Below, one piece after another: positions 19,897 to 30,040 of a DNA stretch of 64,000 nucleotides; positions within the stretch are counted from its first letter, which is position 1, and each line of letters opens with the position of its first letter. Origin of the DNA: Flavipsychrobacter stenotrophus (GTDB taxonomy: Bacteria > Bacteroidota > Bacteroidia > Chitinophagales > Chitinophagaceae). The DNA lies in the NCBI RefSeq assembly GCF_002954265.1, contig NZ_PPSL01000003.1:124001-188000 (forward strand), read 5' to 3'. The position numbers were made by a program, and so were the translations under genes. The notes beneath the pieces were generated by a model. The model made no database searches. It was not told the origin of the DNA and saw only the letters and a program-made list of their open reading frames with translations.

Positions 19897-21789
19897 ATGT
19901 CATACTCCGATATATACGATCATAGCATTAGCAACAGGGAAGACTTCTGGGCAGAACAGGCAAATGAGCTGAAATGGAGTAAGCCGCCGCAAACTATTTG
20001 TACCCCTCAAAATGGCCACCACAAGTGGTTTGCAGATGGTATGATCAACATGAGCGAACTCTGTCTCGATCGTCATGTACTAGAAGGGCGAGGTATGCAA
20101 AATGCCATTATTTACGACTCTCCTTTTACCGGTCAGGTAGAACATATCACCTACAAATCACTACTCGATCAGGTATCTAAGTTTGCAGCCGGGTTACGTA
20201 ATTTGGGTGTAGGGGAAGGAACAACTGTTATCATCTACATGCCTATGATTCCGCAGGCGATTGTGGCTATGCTGGCATGTGCCCGCATAGGTGCTATTCA
20301 CTCTGTGGTATTCGGTGGCTTTGCTCCACACGAGCTGGCCATGAGGATCGATGATGCGAAGCCAAAGGTTATCATATCCGCTTCTTTCGGTATCGAGTTC
20401 GATAAGAAAATACCATACAAAATACTGGTAGATGCAGCCATAAAGGAAGCAAAACATAAACCCGAATATCAGGTGTACTACAGGCGTGAAGAGGGTTTCG
20501 ACTCGCTGGCGGGTAAAGGTGAGCTCGACTATAATGCACTCATGCGTTGTGGCACCGTCGATGCAAGGCCATATCCCTCTACTCATCCACTTTATATTTT
20601 ATACACATCGGGTACTACAGGTACGCCTAAGGGCATCATAAGAGATACAGGAGGTTATGCTACAGCGCTCAACTTCACCATGAAGAATTTTTACAACGTC
20701 AGGCCCGGCGATGTATTCTGGGCGGCGAGTGATATTGGTTGGGTAGTAGGTCACTCTTACATTGTCTATGCACCGCTGTTGTATGGCTGCACTACTATCC
20801 TATACGAAGGCAAGCCGGTGCGCACACCCGATGCAGGTGCCTTCTGGAGAGTCATAGAAGACCATAAGGTCAATGTACTTTTTACCGCACCTACTGCTAT
20901 AAGGGCTATTAAGAAAGAAGACCCCGACGGCCGGTTGCTGAAGAAGTATGACCTGTCTACACTGCGTCAATTATTTCTTGCTGGTGAGCGCTGCGACCCT
21001 GCTACGTATGAATGGATCAGCGCCTTGTTACAACGCCCTGTTATAGACCATTGGTGGCAAACCGAGAGCGGTTGGCCCATGCTCGGCATCATGACGGGTA
21101 TAGAAGGTACAGTCCCTAAGGCCGGCGCCGCCGGTAAGCCGGTTTGTGGGTACGATGTGCGCATTCTTACAGAAGAAGGTGCTGAAGCCGCGGTAGGGCA
21201 GGAAGGCTATGTGGTGGTAAAACTCCCGCTTCCTCCCGGATGTCTTACCACTCTCTGGAAAAACGAGATCCGGTACATAAAAGGCTACCTCGAGCACTTT
21301 CCGGGCTATTACCTCACCGGCGATAGTGGCTTTAAAGACGGCGATGGTTATTTCTATATTATGGGCCGCGTAGATGATGTCATCAACGTAAGTGGCCACA
21401 GGCTCAGCACAGGCGAAATGGAAGAACTGGTATCAGGTCACCCCGCTGTTGCAGAGTGCGCCGTTATGGGTATTGCCGATGAGCTGCGCGGACAGCGACC
21501 CGTAGCGCTTGTGGTGCTGAAAGATGGCCAGACAACCAGCAATGATGACATTGAAGTTGCATTGGTACAGCTCATAAGAGAAAAGATCGGCGCAGTAGCA
21601 TATTTCCGTAACGCAGCTGTTGTAAAGCGTTTACCTAAAACAAGGAGCGGCAAGATCCTCCGAAAGACCATCAGAAATATTGCCGATGGTACTCGTTTCA
21701 CGATGCCTTCAACCATCGAAGATCCCACGGTATTGGAAGAAATAAAACAGGTTATGCGCACCCGTAAGTTGGGTAATGCTTTTATATGA
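19897..21789 (+). CDS. prpE: PrpE-like acyl-CoA synthetase (propionate--CoA ligase)
   Basis: 630 residues, AMP-forming ligase. YTSGTTGTPKGIIR is the P-loop. ASDIGWVVGHSYIVYAPLLYG, YWQTESGWP-like HWWQTESGWPM, PLPPGCLTTLW and GRVDDVINVSGHRL follow PrpE/ACSS3 more closely than Acs. In particular ESGWP replaces the ETGG of acetyl-CoA synthetase, which is the PrpE pattern. Catalytic Lys586 lies in PKTRSGKILRK. Expected reaction: propionate (or a similar short acid) + ATP + CoA to acyl-CoA. The 103-base gap after the response regulator and the following terminator suggest its own transcript or readthrough from the signalling genes. Confidence 0.85.
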   Translation: MSYSDIYDHSISNREDFWAEQANELKWSKPPQTICTPQNGHHKWFADGMINMSELCLDRHVLEGRGMQNAIIYDSPFTGQVEHITYKSLLDQVSKFAAGLRNLGVGEGTTVIIYMPMIPQAIVAMLACARIGAIHSVVFGGFAPHELAMRIDDAKPKVIISASFGIEFDKKIPYKILVDAAIKEAKHKPEYQVYYRREEGFDSLAGKGELDYNALMRCGTVDARPYPSTHPLYILYTSGTTGTPKGIIRDTGGYATALNFTMKNFYNVRPGDVFWAASDIGWVVGHSYIVYAPLLYGCTTILYEGKPVRTPDAGAFWRVIEDHKVNVLFTAPTAIRAIKKEDPDGRLLKKYDLSTLRQLFLAGERCDPATYEWISALLQRPVIDHWWQTESGWPMLGIMTGIEGTVPKAGAAGKPVCGYDVRILTEEGAEAAVGQEGYVVVKLPLPPGCLTTLWKNEIRYIKGYLEHFPGYYLTGDSGFKDGDGYFYIMGRVDDVINVSGHRLSTGEMEELVSGHPAVAECAVMGIADELRGQRPVALVVLKDGQTTSNDDIEVALVQLIREKIGAVAYFRNAAVVKRLPKTRSGKILRKTIRNIADGTRFTMPSTIEDPTVLEEIKQVMRTRKLGNAFI

Positions 21790-21827
21790 TAGTTATACCG
21801 CTAAAGTCTGCGGCACCCACATCCCTA

Positions 21828-21865
21828 AAACAATAAAGCACCTCACATGAGGTGCTTTATTGTTT
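21828..21865. terminator. bidirectional terminator between prpE and the M4 peptidase gene
   Basis: A perfect 18-base inverted repeat (AAACAATAAAGCACCTCA and its complement) with a 2-base centre and A/T tracts on both sides. It lies between the convergent stops at 21789 and 21881. Confidence 0.92.
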
Positions 21866-21880
21866 ATATCAGGTAAATGA

Positions 21881-24800
21881 TTACTTATTCACAACTACAT
21901 GGAATACCGCATTGGCGCCTGCCGATGTGATACTGACCATGTAAACACCCGCTGCCAGAGACTGATTGAGCGATATGGTTGTATTCACATTGCCGTTAAC
22001 TACCGCTACATTATTTGTGTGTACAGTTTGTCCCAGCATGTTTGTCACCTTTATTGCCAACTCATCATCGCTGGTTACCAATGTGCCCTTTATAGTGAAT
22101 GTACCATTGTTAGGGTTAGGCATCAGCATGAACTTATTGCCGGTAGAAAGGTCAGCAACACCATTGGTTACATTTACGGTAACACCACCGCTTATTGCAG
22201 TTCCCGGAGATGCACAGATAAGTGTACTTGTCACTCGGCATGTAACCACATCAGCTGCGGTTAGTGTAGTAGTGGTATAAGTAGAAGAGGTCACACCCAC
22301 AACCGGTGCGCCATTTATGTACCACTGGTATACTGCACCTGCACCCGCATGTGGCGCGGTAGCGGTAAACGTTACCGGTGTGCCGGGAGCAGCTGCTGTA
22401 TGATCTGCTGTTACGTTTATTGTATTGGTTACATTGCTGTCAACTGTAATGGTAAGTGGTGTGCTCCATGCAGTATCCACCAGGCGGCAGAAATAGTTGC
22501 TGGTCATACGGCACAGCAGTATATCGCCATTGGTTGGTACATAGTTGTAAGCAGGGCCGGTAGCCACGTTCACGCCATTTTTGTTCCACAGGTAAGATGG
22601 TGTTGTTCCGCCAAATGTAGGAATACCAACAAATGTAGCCATTGTACCCGCACATACAGTATCATTAGGCAGCGCATTGATCACTACTCCGGGTGTTGCA
22701 GGTGTCATAATAGTCATTACAAGCGTAGCTGAAGCTGTATCCGGCACTACACAAGCTGCATTGCTGGTAAGTAACACCTGCACCTGGTCGCCGTTAGATG
22801 GTGTATAGCTGAAGGTGCTGCCGGTACTTATAGCTGCACCATTTACATACCAGTTGTAAATAGGTGCAGAACCACCGTTAACCGATGTTGGCGTAAATGT
22901 AACCGTACTACTCACTACACAAAGCGTAGTACCCGGACTTGCCGCAAGGCTAACCGATGGCACCACTATAAACCCTGTGGTAACAGTTACCGGTATCATA
23001 TTAGAAGTAGCTGAGCAATTATTAAGGTTGGTAATGATAACGGTATAATTGCCCGTCAGGTTGGTGTTGTAGGTCGAATTGGTTGCGCCCGGTATATTCA
23101 CACCACTTTCCTGCCACTGGTAAGAAAGTCCCGCGCCCGTATTGGCTATAAGAGTAACACTACTGCTGCTGCAGAATGTTGTAGTTCCCGATGCCGTGAT
23201 CGTAGCAGTTGGTGTTGCGAATATCGTAACCGTAGCCACCTGGTTGGTAATGCAACCTGCAGCATTATTAACCGTATAGCTAATGGTGGCGCTACCTGCG
23301 CTGCCGCCGCCTACAGTACCAGTGGCACTTACTGTGGCAATTCCCGTATTGCTGCTGCTCCAGTTACCAAATGGAGTAGCATCGCTAAGTGTGGTGAGCG
23401 ATCCCGCACATGCGGTAAGCGTACCTGTTATGCCTGCAACTACCGGGCTTGCGTTAACTGTTACCGAAAGGGTAGCAGTTGCTGAGCCGCAAAGATTGGT
23501 TGTTGTGTAGGATATGGTGGCAACGCCGCCTGCTACACCCGTAACCATGCCCGATGCAGTAACTGTAGCCACGCCTGTGCTGCCACTTGCCCATGTACCG
23601 GAAGGTGTTATATCTGTAAGTGTTATAGACTGCCCCGAACATACTGTAGTACTTGCGCCCGCTATTGGTGCGGTATATGCCGAATCAACACTTACCGCTG
23701 TAGCCAGCGATGTGCCTGTACAACCACCCGAAGTGATCTGTACCTGATAGCTACCGCCATGTGTAGGTGCATAGCTCGATGTTGTTGCACCGGGAATATT
23801 CACAGCACCCTTCTGCCACTGGTAAGTATACCCAGCTCCTGTAGTAGTAGATAACGTTACACTGCTACCCAGGCAGAAAGTTGTAGGGCCGCTGGCTGTA
23901 ATAGTAGTAGATGGCGATGCGCAAAGTGGGCCATCGGTAAGGAAGAACCTGCTGTTGGCAAGACCTGTGAACGTACCCTTAAAGGCGGTATAGTTGGTGC
24001 CTGCTGTGAGCGTTGGTGTCAATAGCACACTGTTGGCCGATGATACTGTAGCATCTGTAGGTTGCTCTGTCTTTACCAGGAACAATGTTGCCGGTGCAAC
24101 ACCATTCAGCTCGGTAGTGGTCAGGTATATCGTTGCGTCATAAGTAGTGGTCGCGCCATTGATCGTTGGGTTAATGGTCACTTCTTTCACCGACCTGTTA
24201 GTGCCTGCAGAGAATGCAGACGGTGCGAAGCCTACACCGGCCGCAGTAATATTAGCAGATACACAACCCAGGTTGGCAGTCTCGTTATTTGTTGTTGCTA
24301 CAAGGCTGGTGTCAGATGCATTCCAGAAATGTACCTTGGTGCCTGCTGTTACTGTCCAGGTGCGGTTGCTGCCCAATACAGTTGCAATTTTAGACGGTGG
24401 TACTACCTGTTTGAACCGCATTACCGGACGCGCGTTGCTCAGATTGCTACCCGTTCCGCTCCAGCCCAGAGAACATCCCGTAGTTCCGGTTCCGGTTGAT
24501 TGGTTGTGTGCGCAAATGTTAGCACCTCCTTGTATTCCGATCATCTGGTCATTGGCACCGAAGTTCGATGCGTTTTGTCCATAGCAGGCTTGCACCATTA
24601 CGTTACTGGTACCATCCCATATAAAGTTTGTAGTAAAGCCTATCGTGTCAAGCCCCAGGTTGGTAGTATGATTAAATGCAGGTATTACGTTTACAAGTCC
24701 GGCAGATACAAATGCGGAACCAACATCTGTAGACGTAGTATTAGCCATGTTTATCGCATACCCAACAAATGGCGTTGTAGAGCTTTTTGAGGTAAGCGTA

Positions 24801-27106
24801 AAACCTATCTGGCTTATTGCCACTCCCGGTCTTACACCTGCTGCTGTCATTTCCGCAGCAGTCAATATCCATTGTGTGCGTGATCTGCGGTTCGCACCGG
24901 GGAATGCCGATGTAAGGTTGCAGGTAACAGCTGTTCCGGTGTTCAGGGTGTGATATTCAACACCTCCTGCCAGTACATTACTATCATTATTGTAAATAGC
25001 AATACGCATTGAATCTCCTGTTGGTGAAACAGTAGCAGTGCTACCCATTGTAGCCAATGTAAATCCAAGCGTCAGGTTCTTATTGTCATTTACCGCGCCG
25101 TTATCAAATATTGTAAGCGTAGCATAGCGGGTAGAAGTATCACTCGCTATAAATGTGATCGGGCTTCCCGTAATGGTATAATCAACACCCGCTACAGCCG
25201 TGCTGTAAGGTGCAGCTACAATAGTTACAACAGGGTTGCCACCGGTGATGGCCGGGCCTGTTGGCTTAAGGCCTATATTGATAACGCGGCTTGCAGGGCA
25301 AGTAGTGGTAGCGGCATATTCTGTAGTGCTGAGCGATGTAGTTACAAAACCTATCTGAGGTGTGCAGGCTACAAAAGCTGCACCCACACCTACCGCATAC
25401 CATGCATTGGTTACGCTTTGTACTTCGGGCGAGCATGCGCCAAATAAGGTAGTGGCGGTAGCTATAGATGTAGTGCGGAAATTAGCATAGGTTGCGTTAG
25501 AGCCCAGTGCAAGTTCTGTCTGGTATAGAATGGTTGCGGCAGATGTCCAGCCTATTGCGTTTACATTATAGCCATTACCATTAGAATTAGTTCCTATGCC
25601 GCCCATTACTACGAGATAGTACCACTTATTGGTAACTCCACTGTTCGTGTGTACACCGCATTGGTCATTACCTCCGCTAGGTGTACAGCCTGTAACGTTT
25701 ACCCAGTAAGGGTCGTTATTGCCATATGTATCAGGATTGCTCTCGTTGTGTGGGAAATCCATGCTTCTCAGTGGTGCACCACCGCCTATTTCTTCTCCTA
25801 TCTTCCACACTTGCTTAGCAACAGCATCAACTTCAAAAGGGTTGGCGAAGTTCTCAATTGTAGCACCCCAGCAATCGCTCAATCCTTCGTTCATTGCACC
25901 CGATTCACTGGCGTAAACCAGGTTAGCAGTAGCCTCACATACACCATGTCCTATTTCGTGTGCCGTTACATCAAGGCTGGTCAATGGCGAAAAGCCACCC
26001 GAAGCAACACCTGATCCGTCTCCATATGTCATTTCAGTTCCATCCCAATAGGCATTATCAAAGTTCACATCATAGTGTACATATTGAAGCAATATGCCAT
26101 CCAGGTTGTCCCAGCTAAGACGGCCCTGCTGTGTTAACCAGTAGTCATAAACTTTTTCACCTGCCCAATGCGCATCAATGGCAGGGCTGTCAGCCGTAGC
26201 AATGGGCCATGAGTTAGACGCGCTTGTAAATTCGGTAGCCGATGCATAGTTGGTACCATTATGCATATTCAGCGTGTGTACACCATTACCACGGGTACTA
26301 TCATAAAGAACATAGTTGGTGCCAACCTTACTGGTTATAATGGGTACAATTCTGCTGTACTTACTTCCGCCAGTGGTTGCAGTATGCTTGATCATTGAGT
26401 TAGAATGAAGAATATGGCCATCAGTAGCATCTACAAATATTTTCTGCCTGCTCATTGGCTCTTGTGCATATACGTCGAACGAATAGGCAAGGTGCATTTT
26501 CCTGTCCCCAACACCATTGGTATAGTCTTCTATCCAGGTAAGTATGCCATGAGGCACATATGATGTGTCCGCTTTATGATAGCGGGCCTTGATCAATGCT
26601 TCCATTGAAGGGTCCTGCCACATATATTTCGTAGCACCAACCAGCTGAAGGGCTTTGGTAAAAGCAGTGCTCTCACTGATTACCGGAATAGCAGACACAT
26701 CGGTTGTCGTATTGTAATAGTTCCCACTGATAAAGTTGATGACGCCATTCTTTATTGTCACGGTAAAACTTCCGTATTCTGCTTTAATACCTTTATAATA
26801 TTGGTAGTAGCGTGCAGTAGTTACCTTAGATGGGGTAGTCGTGCTATACGATTGTATCATCTTTACTTTAGATGCATCTACGCCCAGGTATTTAGTAAAT
26901 ACTTCCTGCTCTTGTCCCGCTTTCCATCCTGCTGAAGGGGAGAAGGTGATAATAGCCGGAGTATTGTCAACGCTATTCCTTTCTATAGAAAGAATAGTGT
27001 TGTCGGCAGCCTTTTGTTGTGCAAATGCAGTGTTACCGTAAACGACACCACAGGTAGCAAATAGTGCAAGCGCAAGCCGTGCTCTTTGTGTAGCAAAGAA
27101 TGACAT
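21881..27106 (-). CDS. M4 (thermolysin-like) metallopeptidase with Ig-like repeats and T9SS sorting tail
   Basis: 1741 residues. Signal peptide, then an FTP/PepSY propeptide region (about 50-235), then an M4 catalytic domain with zinc motif HEIGH at 383-387 and the third ligand Glu407 in AMNEGLSDCWG. A Calx-beta-like stretch (about 600-700) and a reprolysin-like adhesion segment follow. The long C-terminal half has Ig-like modules, two of them Big2-like (SGTWASGSTGVATVTASGMV; FGNWSSSNTGIATVSATGTV). The end is a type A sorting domain (KFMLMPNPNNGTFTI, LAAGVYMVSI). Exported by Sec then T9SS, it should digest proteins or peptides outside the cell, with the Ig-like part as stalk or binding region. 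It stands alone on its transcript. Confidence 0.93.
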   Translation of the reverse strand: MSFFATQRARLALALFATCGVVYGNTAFAQQKAADNTILSIERNSVDNTPAIITFSPSAGWKAGQEQEVFTKYLGVDASKVKMIQSYSTTTPSKVTTARYYQYYKGIKAEYGSFTVTIKNGVINFISGNYYNTTTDVSAIPVISESTAFTKALQLVGATKYMWQDPSMEALIKARYHKADTSYVPHGILTWIEDYTNGVGDRKMHLAYSFDVYAQEPMSRQKIFVDATDGHILHSNSMIKHTATTGGSKYSRIVPIITSKVGTNYVLYDSTRGNGVHTLNMHNGTNYASATEFTSASNSWPIATADSPAIDAHWAGEKVYDYWLTQQGRLSWDNLDGILLQYVHYDVNFDNAYWDGTEMTYGDGSGVASGGFSPLTSLDVTAHEIGHGVCEATANLVYASESGAMNEGLSDCWGATIENFANPFEVDAVAKQVWKIGEEIGGGAPLRSMDFPHNESNPDTYGNNDPYWVNVTGCTPSGGNDQCGVHTNSGVTNKWYYLVVMGGIGTNSNGNGYNVNAIGWTSAATILYQTELALGSNATYANFRTTSIATATTLFGACSPEVQSVTNAWYAVGVGAAFVACTPQIGFVTTSLSTTEYAATTTCPASRVINIGLKPTGPAITGGNPVVTIVAAPYSTAVAGVDYTITGSPITFIASDTSTRYATLTIFDNGAVNDNKNLTLGFTLATMGSTATVSPTGDSMRIAIYNNDSNVLAGGVEYHTLNTGTAVTCNLTSAFPGANRRSRTQWILTAAEMTAAGVRPGVAISQIGFTLTSKSSTTPFVGYAINMANTTSTDVGSAFVSAGLVNVIPAFNHTTNLGLDTIGFTTNFIWDGTSNVMVQACYGQNASNFGANDQMIGIQGGANICAHNQSTGTGTTGCSLGWSGTGSNLSNARPVMRFKQVVPPSKIATVLGSNRTWTVTAGTKVHFWNASDTSLVATTNNETANLGCVSANITAAGVGFAPSAFSAGTNRSVKEVTINPTINGATTTYDATIYLTTTELNGVAPATLFLVKTEQPTDATVSSANSVLLTPTLTAGTNYTAFKGTFTGLANSRFFLTDGPLCASPSTTITASGPTTFCLGSSVTLSTTTGAGYTYQWQKGAVNIPGATTSSYAPTHGGSYQVQITSGGCTGTSLATAVSVDSAYTAPIAGASTTVCSGQSITLTDITPSGTWASGSTGVATVTASGMVTGVAGGVATISYTTTNLCGSATATLSVTVNASPVVAGITGTLTACAGSLTTLSDATPFGNWSSSNTGIATVSATGTVGGGSAGSATISYTVNNAAGCITNQVATVTIFATPTATITASGTTTFCSSSSVTLIANTGAGLSYQWQESGVNIPGATNSTYNTNLTGNYTVIITNLNNCSATSNMIPVTVTTGFIVVPSVSLAASPGTTLCVVSSTVTFTPTSVNGGSAPIYNWYVNGAAISTGSTFSYTPSNGDQVQVLLTSNAACVVPDTASATLVMTIMTPATPGVVINALPNDTVCAGTMATFVGIPTFGGTTPSYLWNKNGVNVATGPAYNYVPTNGDILLCRMTSNYFCRLVDTAWSTPLTITVDSNVTNTINVTADHTAAAPGTPVTFTATAPHAGAGAVYQWYINGAPVVGVTSSTYTTTTLTAADVVTCRVTSTLICASPGTAISGGVTVNVTNGVADLSTGNKFMLMPNPNNGTFTIKGTLVTSDDELAIKVTNMLGQTVHTNNVAVVNGNVNTTISLNQSLAAGVYMVSITSAGANAVFHVVVNK

Positions 27107-27321
27107 ATAAGTTATATTAAAATGATATTATAGATAATTGAGCCGTAAGGTAAGCATTTTGTACTATATAACATTGTGTTCTACAGCCATTTGGGGCCAA
27201 CAATTTTACCCAATCAAATTCCCGCAGAACCCACCTTTAAAAAACTAACCAAAAGCTAATATTATCTGACGGTCGTGTTCGAAGTCAATAAGGGTATTTA
27301 TTATTTCCTATTTTTACCCAT

Positions 27322-28950
27322 ATGAAACTATTACGGCCATACCTGGTAGTACTGTTTATGTTACTGTCTGTAAGTGTGCAGGTAGCTGCACAGCAAATAG
27401 ACGAAAAACTCCTGGTTCGTGATGCCGGTGATTCCCTGCTGCTCAAAGCTTTCAGAGCCGCTTTCGATACCTCGGGCAACTATTACTTCGAGACCCTGCT
27501 CCCCGGCAAGGGCGACAGGTTTGCCATGATCACCAACAAAACAAAGCACGATCCTGTTTTCTGGGGGCAGAATATTGCTTCTACTGCCTATAAGGCCCTG
27601 GTGGCCGATGCCTTTTTTACCGACTCTACCCGCAAAAAGATCTGGTACAAAAACAAATCGGGCACAAAAATATACGGCCCACATGCAGGCAGAATACGTG
27701 AAGTGCTGGAATATGGTAAAAACAATGTGGCCGTAGAAATGTGCATTGGCGCTAAGAGCTACCTGTATATCAATGACAGCATGGTCAACGAGACCGATTC
27801 CCTGCACCAGCTGTGGCTCTGCGCTTTTAGCGACAATGGCCATTGCTTGTATACTGTGTACAAAAAAGACATGTTCAGGTTGTACCTCGATCATCAGCAG
27901 GTCGATTCTGCCGAAGAAATGTTCTCTGAAATAGCGGTCAACAATAATAAGTTCTACACCTACGTAAAGCCACAGGGCGGCAAATACTACATACACACGC
28001 CGGCTCAGCGCTACGGTCCATTTGGTATTGTTGAGTACTCCGATCTGTGGAACAACAATGCATGGTACTACCGCGGTTGTGTAGATTCCCAGTGTTACAT
28101 ACTGGTCAACGGTAAGCTGATCGATAAGATACCCGAAGCGCATACCACCTTCGACGATGGATCCGGAAACACGGTTTATAAGAGCGACGAGCAGATAGCC
28201 GTACAGCCATATAGCGCCGAAAACTACCTCGTTGCCTACAATCAGAATAATGATAATGGCACCTTCCTCAATGTGAACGGCAAAGTGTCGCACCACAATT
28301 ATTCATACCTGGGTTTTATCTTTTCCGATAAGAAAGATGGTTATGCCTTCTACGGCTCCCGCAAAGATTCCATAGGTGCCGAGCGTACTTATAAAAACAT
28401 AAATGGCAAAGAGATAAAGCTGCCGTCTTTCCGTAGGGCAAGATACCGCCCCCATACTATGCAGATAGACCCCGACGGCTCATCACTATATTACTACGAG
28501 ACTGCCGATTCCATGTACCTGTTCAGGAATGATACTCTCTTATGCAAGCCGGTCAACAAAAAGCGTTTCCTGGTTTGGGATGCTACCGTTCTCCCGCAAA
28601 TACACCCCGATGGGTTGGAATACTTCCAGGGTATCAATGCCGACGGGGCAAGTTATATTATTTATAACAACAAACTGTCCCGTCCATTACCACTCATTCT
28701 GCCCAAATATGATCGTCTGGATGAACCACAACGCGGCAGCATAGTAGCCGGAGACCTCAATCACAATGGTTTTTACATTATAGAGAATACCGCCCCCGGC
28801 AAATACCTGCTCGTCATCAACAACACCATTTACAAAGAGCTGGAAGGTATAGACCGCATTCTCGGCGATCAGGGCTATCTCAATGATCACAGCCTTGTCT
28901 TTTACGGCACAAAGGGTAGTGGTTTTTACCAGTTTACGGCACACTTTTAG
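27322..28950 (+). CDS. exported protein of unknown function with repeated NGK motifs
   Basis: 542 residues with signal peptide (MKLLRPYLVVLFMLLSVSVQVAAQ). The body repeats a short pattern in which a hydrophobic strand ends in a turn and an Asn/Gly/Lys: YLYINDSMVN, YILVNGKLID, FLNVNGKVSH, YKNINGKEIK, and YGPHAGRI/YGPFGIVEY. This looks like a beta-propeller or WG-repeat-like solenoid of about 40-residue units. No catalytic motif or sorting tail is visible, so it is probably periplasmic. A weak TATTTTTA -7-like box is at 27309-27316. I do not recognise a named family. Confidence 0.65.
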   Translation: MKLLRPYLVVLFMLLSVSVQVAAQQIDEKLLVRDAGDSLLLKAFRAAFDTSGNYYFETLLPGKGDRFAMITNKTKHDPVFWGQNIASTAYKALVADAFFTDSTRKKIWYKNKSGTKIYGPHAGRIREVLEYGKNNVAVEMCIGAKSYLYINDSMVNETDSLHQLWLCAFSDNGHCLYTVYKKDMFRLYLDHQQVDSAEEMFSEIAVNNNKFYTYVKPQGGKYYIHTPAQRYGPFGIVEYSDLWNNNAWYYRGCVDSQCYILVNGKLIDKIPEAHTTFDDGSGNTVYKSDEQIAVQPYSAENYLVAYNQNNDNGTFLNVNGKVSHHNYSYLGFIFSDKKDGYAFYGSRKDSIGAERTYKNINGKEIKLPSFRRARYRPHTMQIDPDGSSLYYYETADSMYLFRNDTLLCKPVNKKRFLVWDATVLPQIHPDGLEYFQGINADGASYIIYNNKLSRPLPLILPKYDRLDEPQRGSIVAGDLNHNGFYIIENTAPGKYLLVINNTIYKELEGIDRILGDQGYLNDHSLVFYGTKGSGFYQFTAHF

Positions 28951-28969
28951 GCGTCTCGTTACATCGTAC

Positions 28970-28992
28970 GGGCAATCCCTTGCGGTTGCCCC
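28970..28992. repeat. GGGCAA/TTGCCC hairpin, part of the dispersed repeat set
   Basis: GGGCAATCCCTTGCGGTTGC followed by CCC pairs GGGCAA with TTGCCC. The CTTGCGGTTGCC core also occurs at 2693. It lies between two convergent genes and could also act as a weak terminator. Confidence 0.45.
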
Positions 28993-29011
28993 ACCCAACA
29001 CAATATCTGCT

Positions 29012-30040
29012 TCACCTCGGCATATGCTTAGCTATCCTTTTTTGTAGCCGCCGTACCGTCCATCTGCCGTAAAGATCGCCGATCTTCATTTCCAGTTCCA
29101 TTGCGGCATTGGTGTGTCTTAACGCTTCTTCGTATTTGCCCAGCTTAATGTAAGCCATGGCTGCCCGCTGATGGTCATCGGCCATAATGCTTTTTTTGCC
29201 CAGGCGCGTATCAATTGCCAGCCCTTCAAGGCAAGGAGCCAGCGCCTTGGTGTAGTCGTGCATTTGATAGTAGCTGTCGCTAAGGCATATGAGCGTAATA
29301 GCCTTGTATTCACTGCTGTCATAGTCTGTCAATAGTGTTAGTGCCCTATTATCGATCTCCACTTCGCGGGCATAATCGTGCATCATAGAAAATTCAATGC
29401 CAAGGTTACAAAGTGCACCTGCCTGCGAGTATCTGTCATCTAATGAATCAAACAGTTGAATAGCCAGTGAGTCGAAGTGTACCGCATCATTAAATTCACC
29501 TTTCTTATCCAGCAGGAACCCCATGTGCATGTAGGCAAATGCCCGTGTCTTTTTATCATTTATGCGCAGTGCCAGCGCCAAAGCTTCTGTGCCGTAAGCC
29601 CTTGCCTCCATCTTCTGTCGCCTGGATACAAACGCCACGTAGCCTAGTTTCGTCAGGGCCATTACCTGTCCGGGTGTGTCATTGATGTTTCGGGCTATTG
29701 CCATCGATCGCAAAGCGCAATTTCGCGCACTGGCGCTGTCTTCAAGTACATTATTACAGAGCGCCGCATTGGCTAATGCCACCACCTGCCCCCTTGGCCA
29801 GTTCAGCTCTTCGGCCAGAGCCAAAGCTTGTTTTCCGTACATAAGACCTTTCTGTGGATTGGTCCGGCTAAGTAAATAGGAACATTCGTTGAGCATTGAA
29901 ACCTTACCGGTATCCTTTGCGCTTTGATCAATTACCCTAAGCAAAGAGTCGATTCTTCTTTGGTCAGGTCGTTGCGCCCAACCCACGATACTGAAACCGA
30001 TACTAATGATTATGATTAATGCGCTGCGGAAGTGATTCAT
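29012..30040 (-). CDS. tetratricopeptide-repeat protein
   Basis: 342 residues with signal peptide (MNHFRSALIIIISIGFSIVGWAQ). About seven TPR-like helix pairs follow (KGLMYGKQALALAEEL, AFAYMHMGFLLDKKGEFNDA, SDSYYQMHDYTKALAPCLEG, RAAMAYIKLGKYEEALRHTN). In Bacteroidota such N-terminal TPR arrays usually continue into a membrane helix and a histidine kinase or DNA-binding output domain. Here the gene ends at the repeats, so it is either a stand-alone periplasmic scaffold or a sensor that lost its output. The downstream spacer shows no remnant of a kinase. Confidence 0.8.
   Translation of the reverse strand: MNHFRSALIIIISIGFSIVGWAQRPDQRRIDSLLRVIDQSAKDTGKVSMLNECSYLLSRTNPQKGLMYGKQALALAEELNWPRGQVVALANAALCNNVLEDSASARNCALRSMAIARNINDTPGQVMALTKLGYVAFVSRRQKMEARAYGTEALALALRINDKKTRAFAYMHMGFLLDKKGEFNDAVHFDSLAIQLFDSLDDRYSQAGALCNLGIEFSMMHDYAREVEIDNRALTLLTDYDSSEYKAITLICLSDSYYQMHDYTKALAPCLEGLAIDTRLGKKSIMADDHQRAAMAYIKLGKYEEALRHTNAAMELEMKIGDLYGRWTVRRLQKRIAKHMPR

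Noticed and set aside
27361-28296. 311-residue minus-strand ORF
   Set aside because: Antisense to the exported NGK-repeat protein, which has a signal peptide and normal composition.
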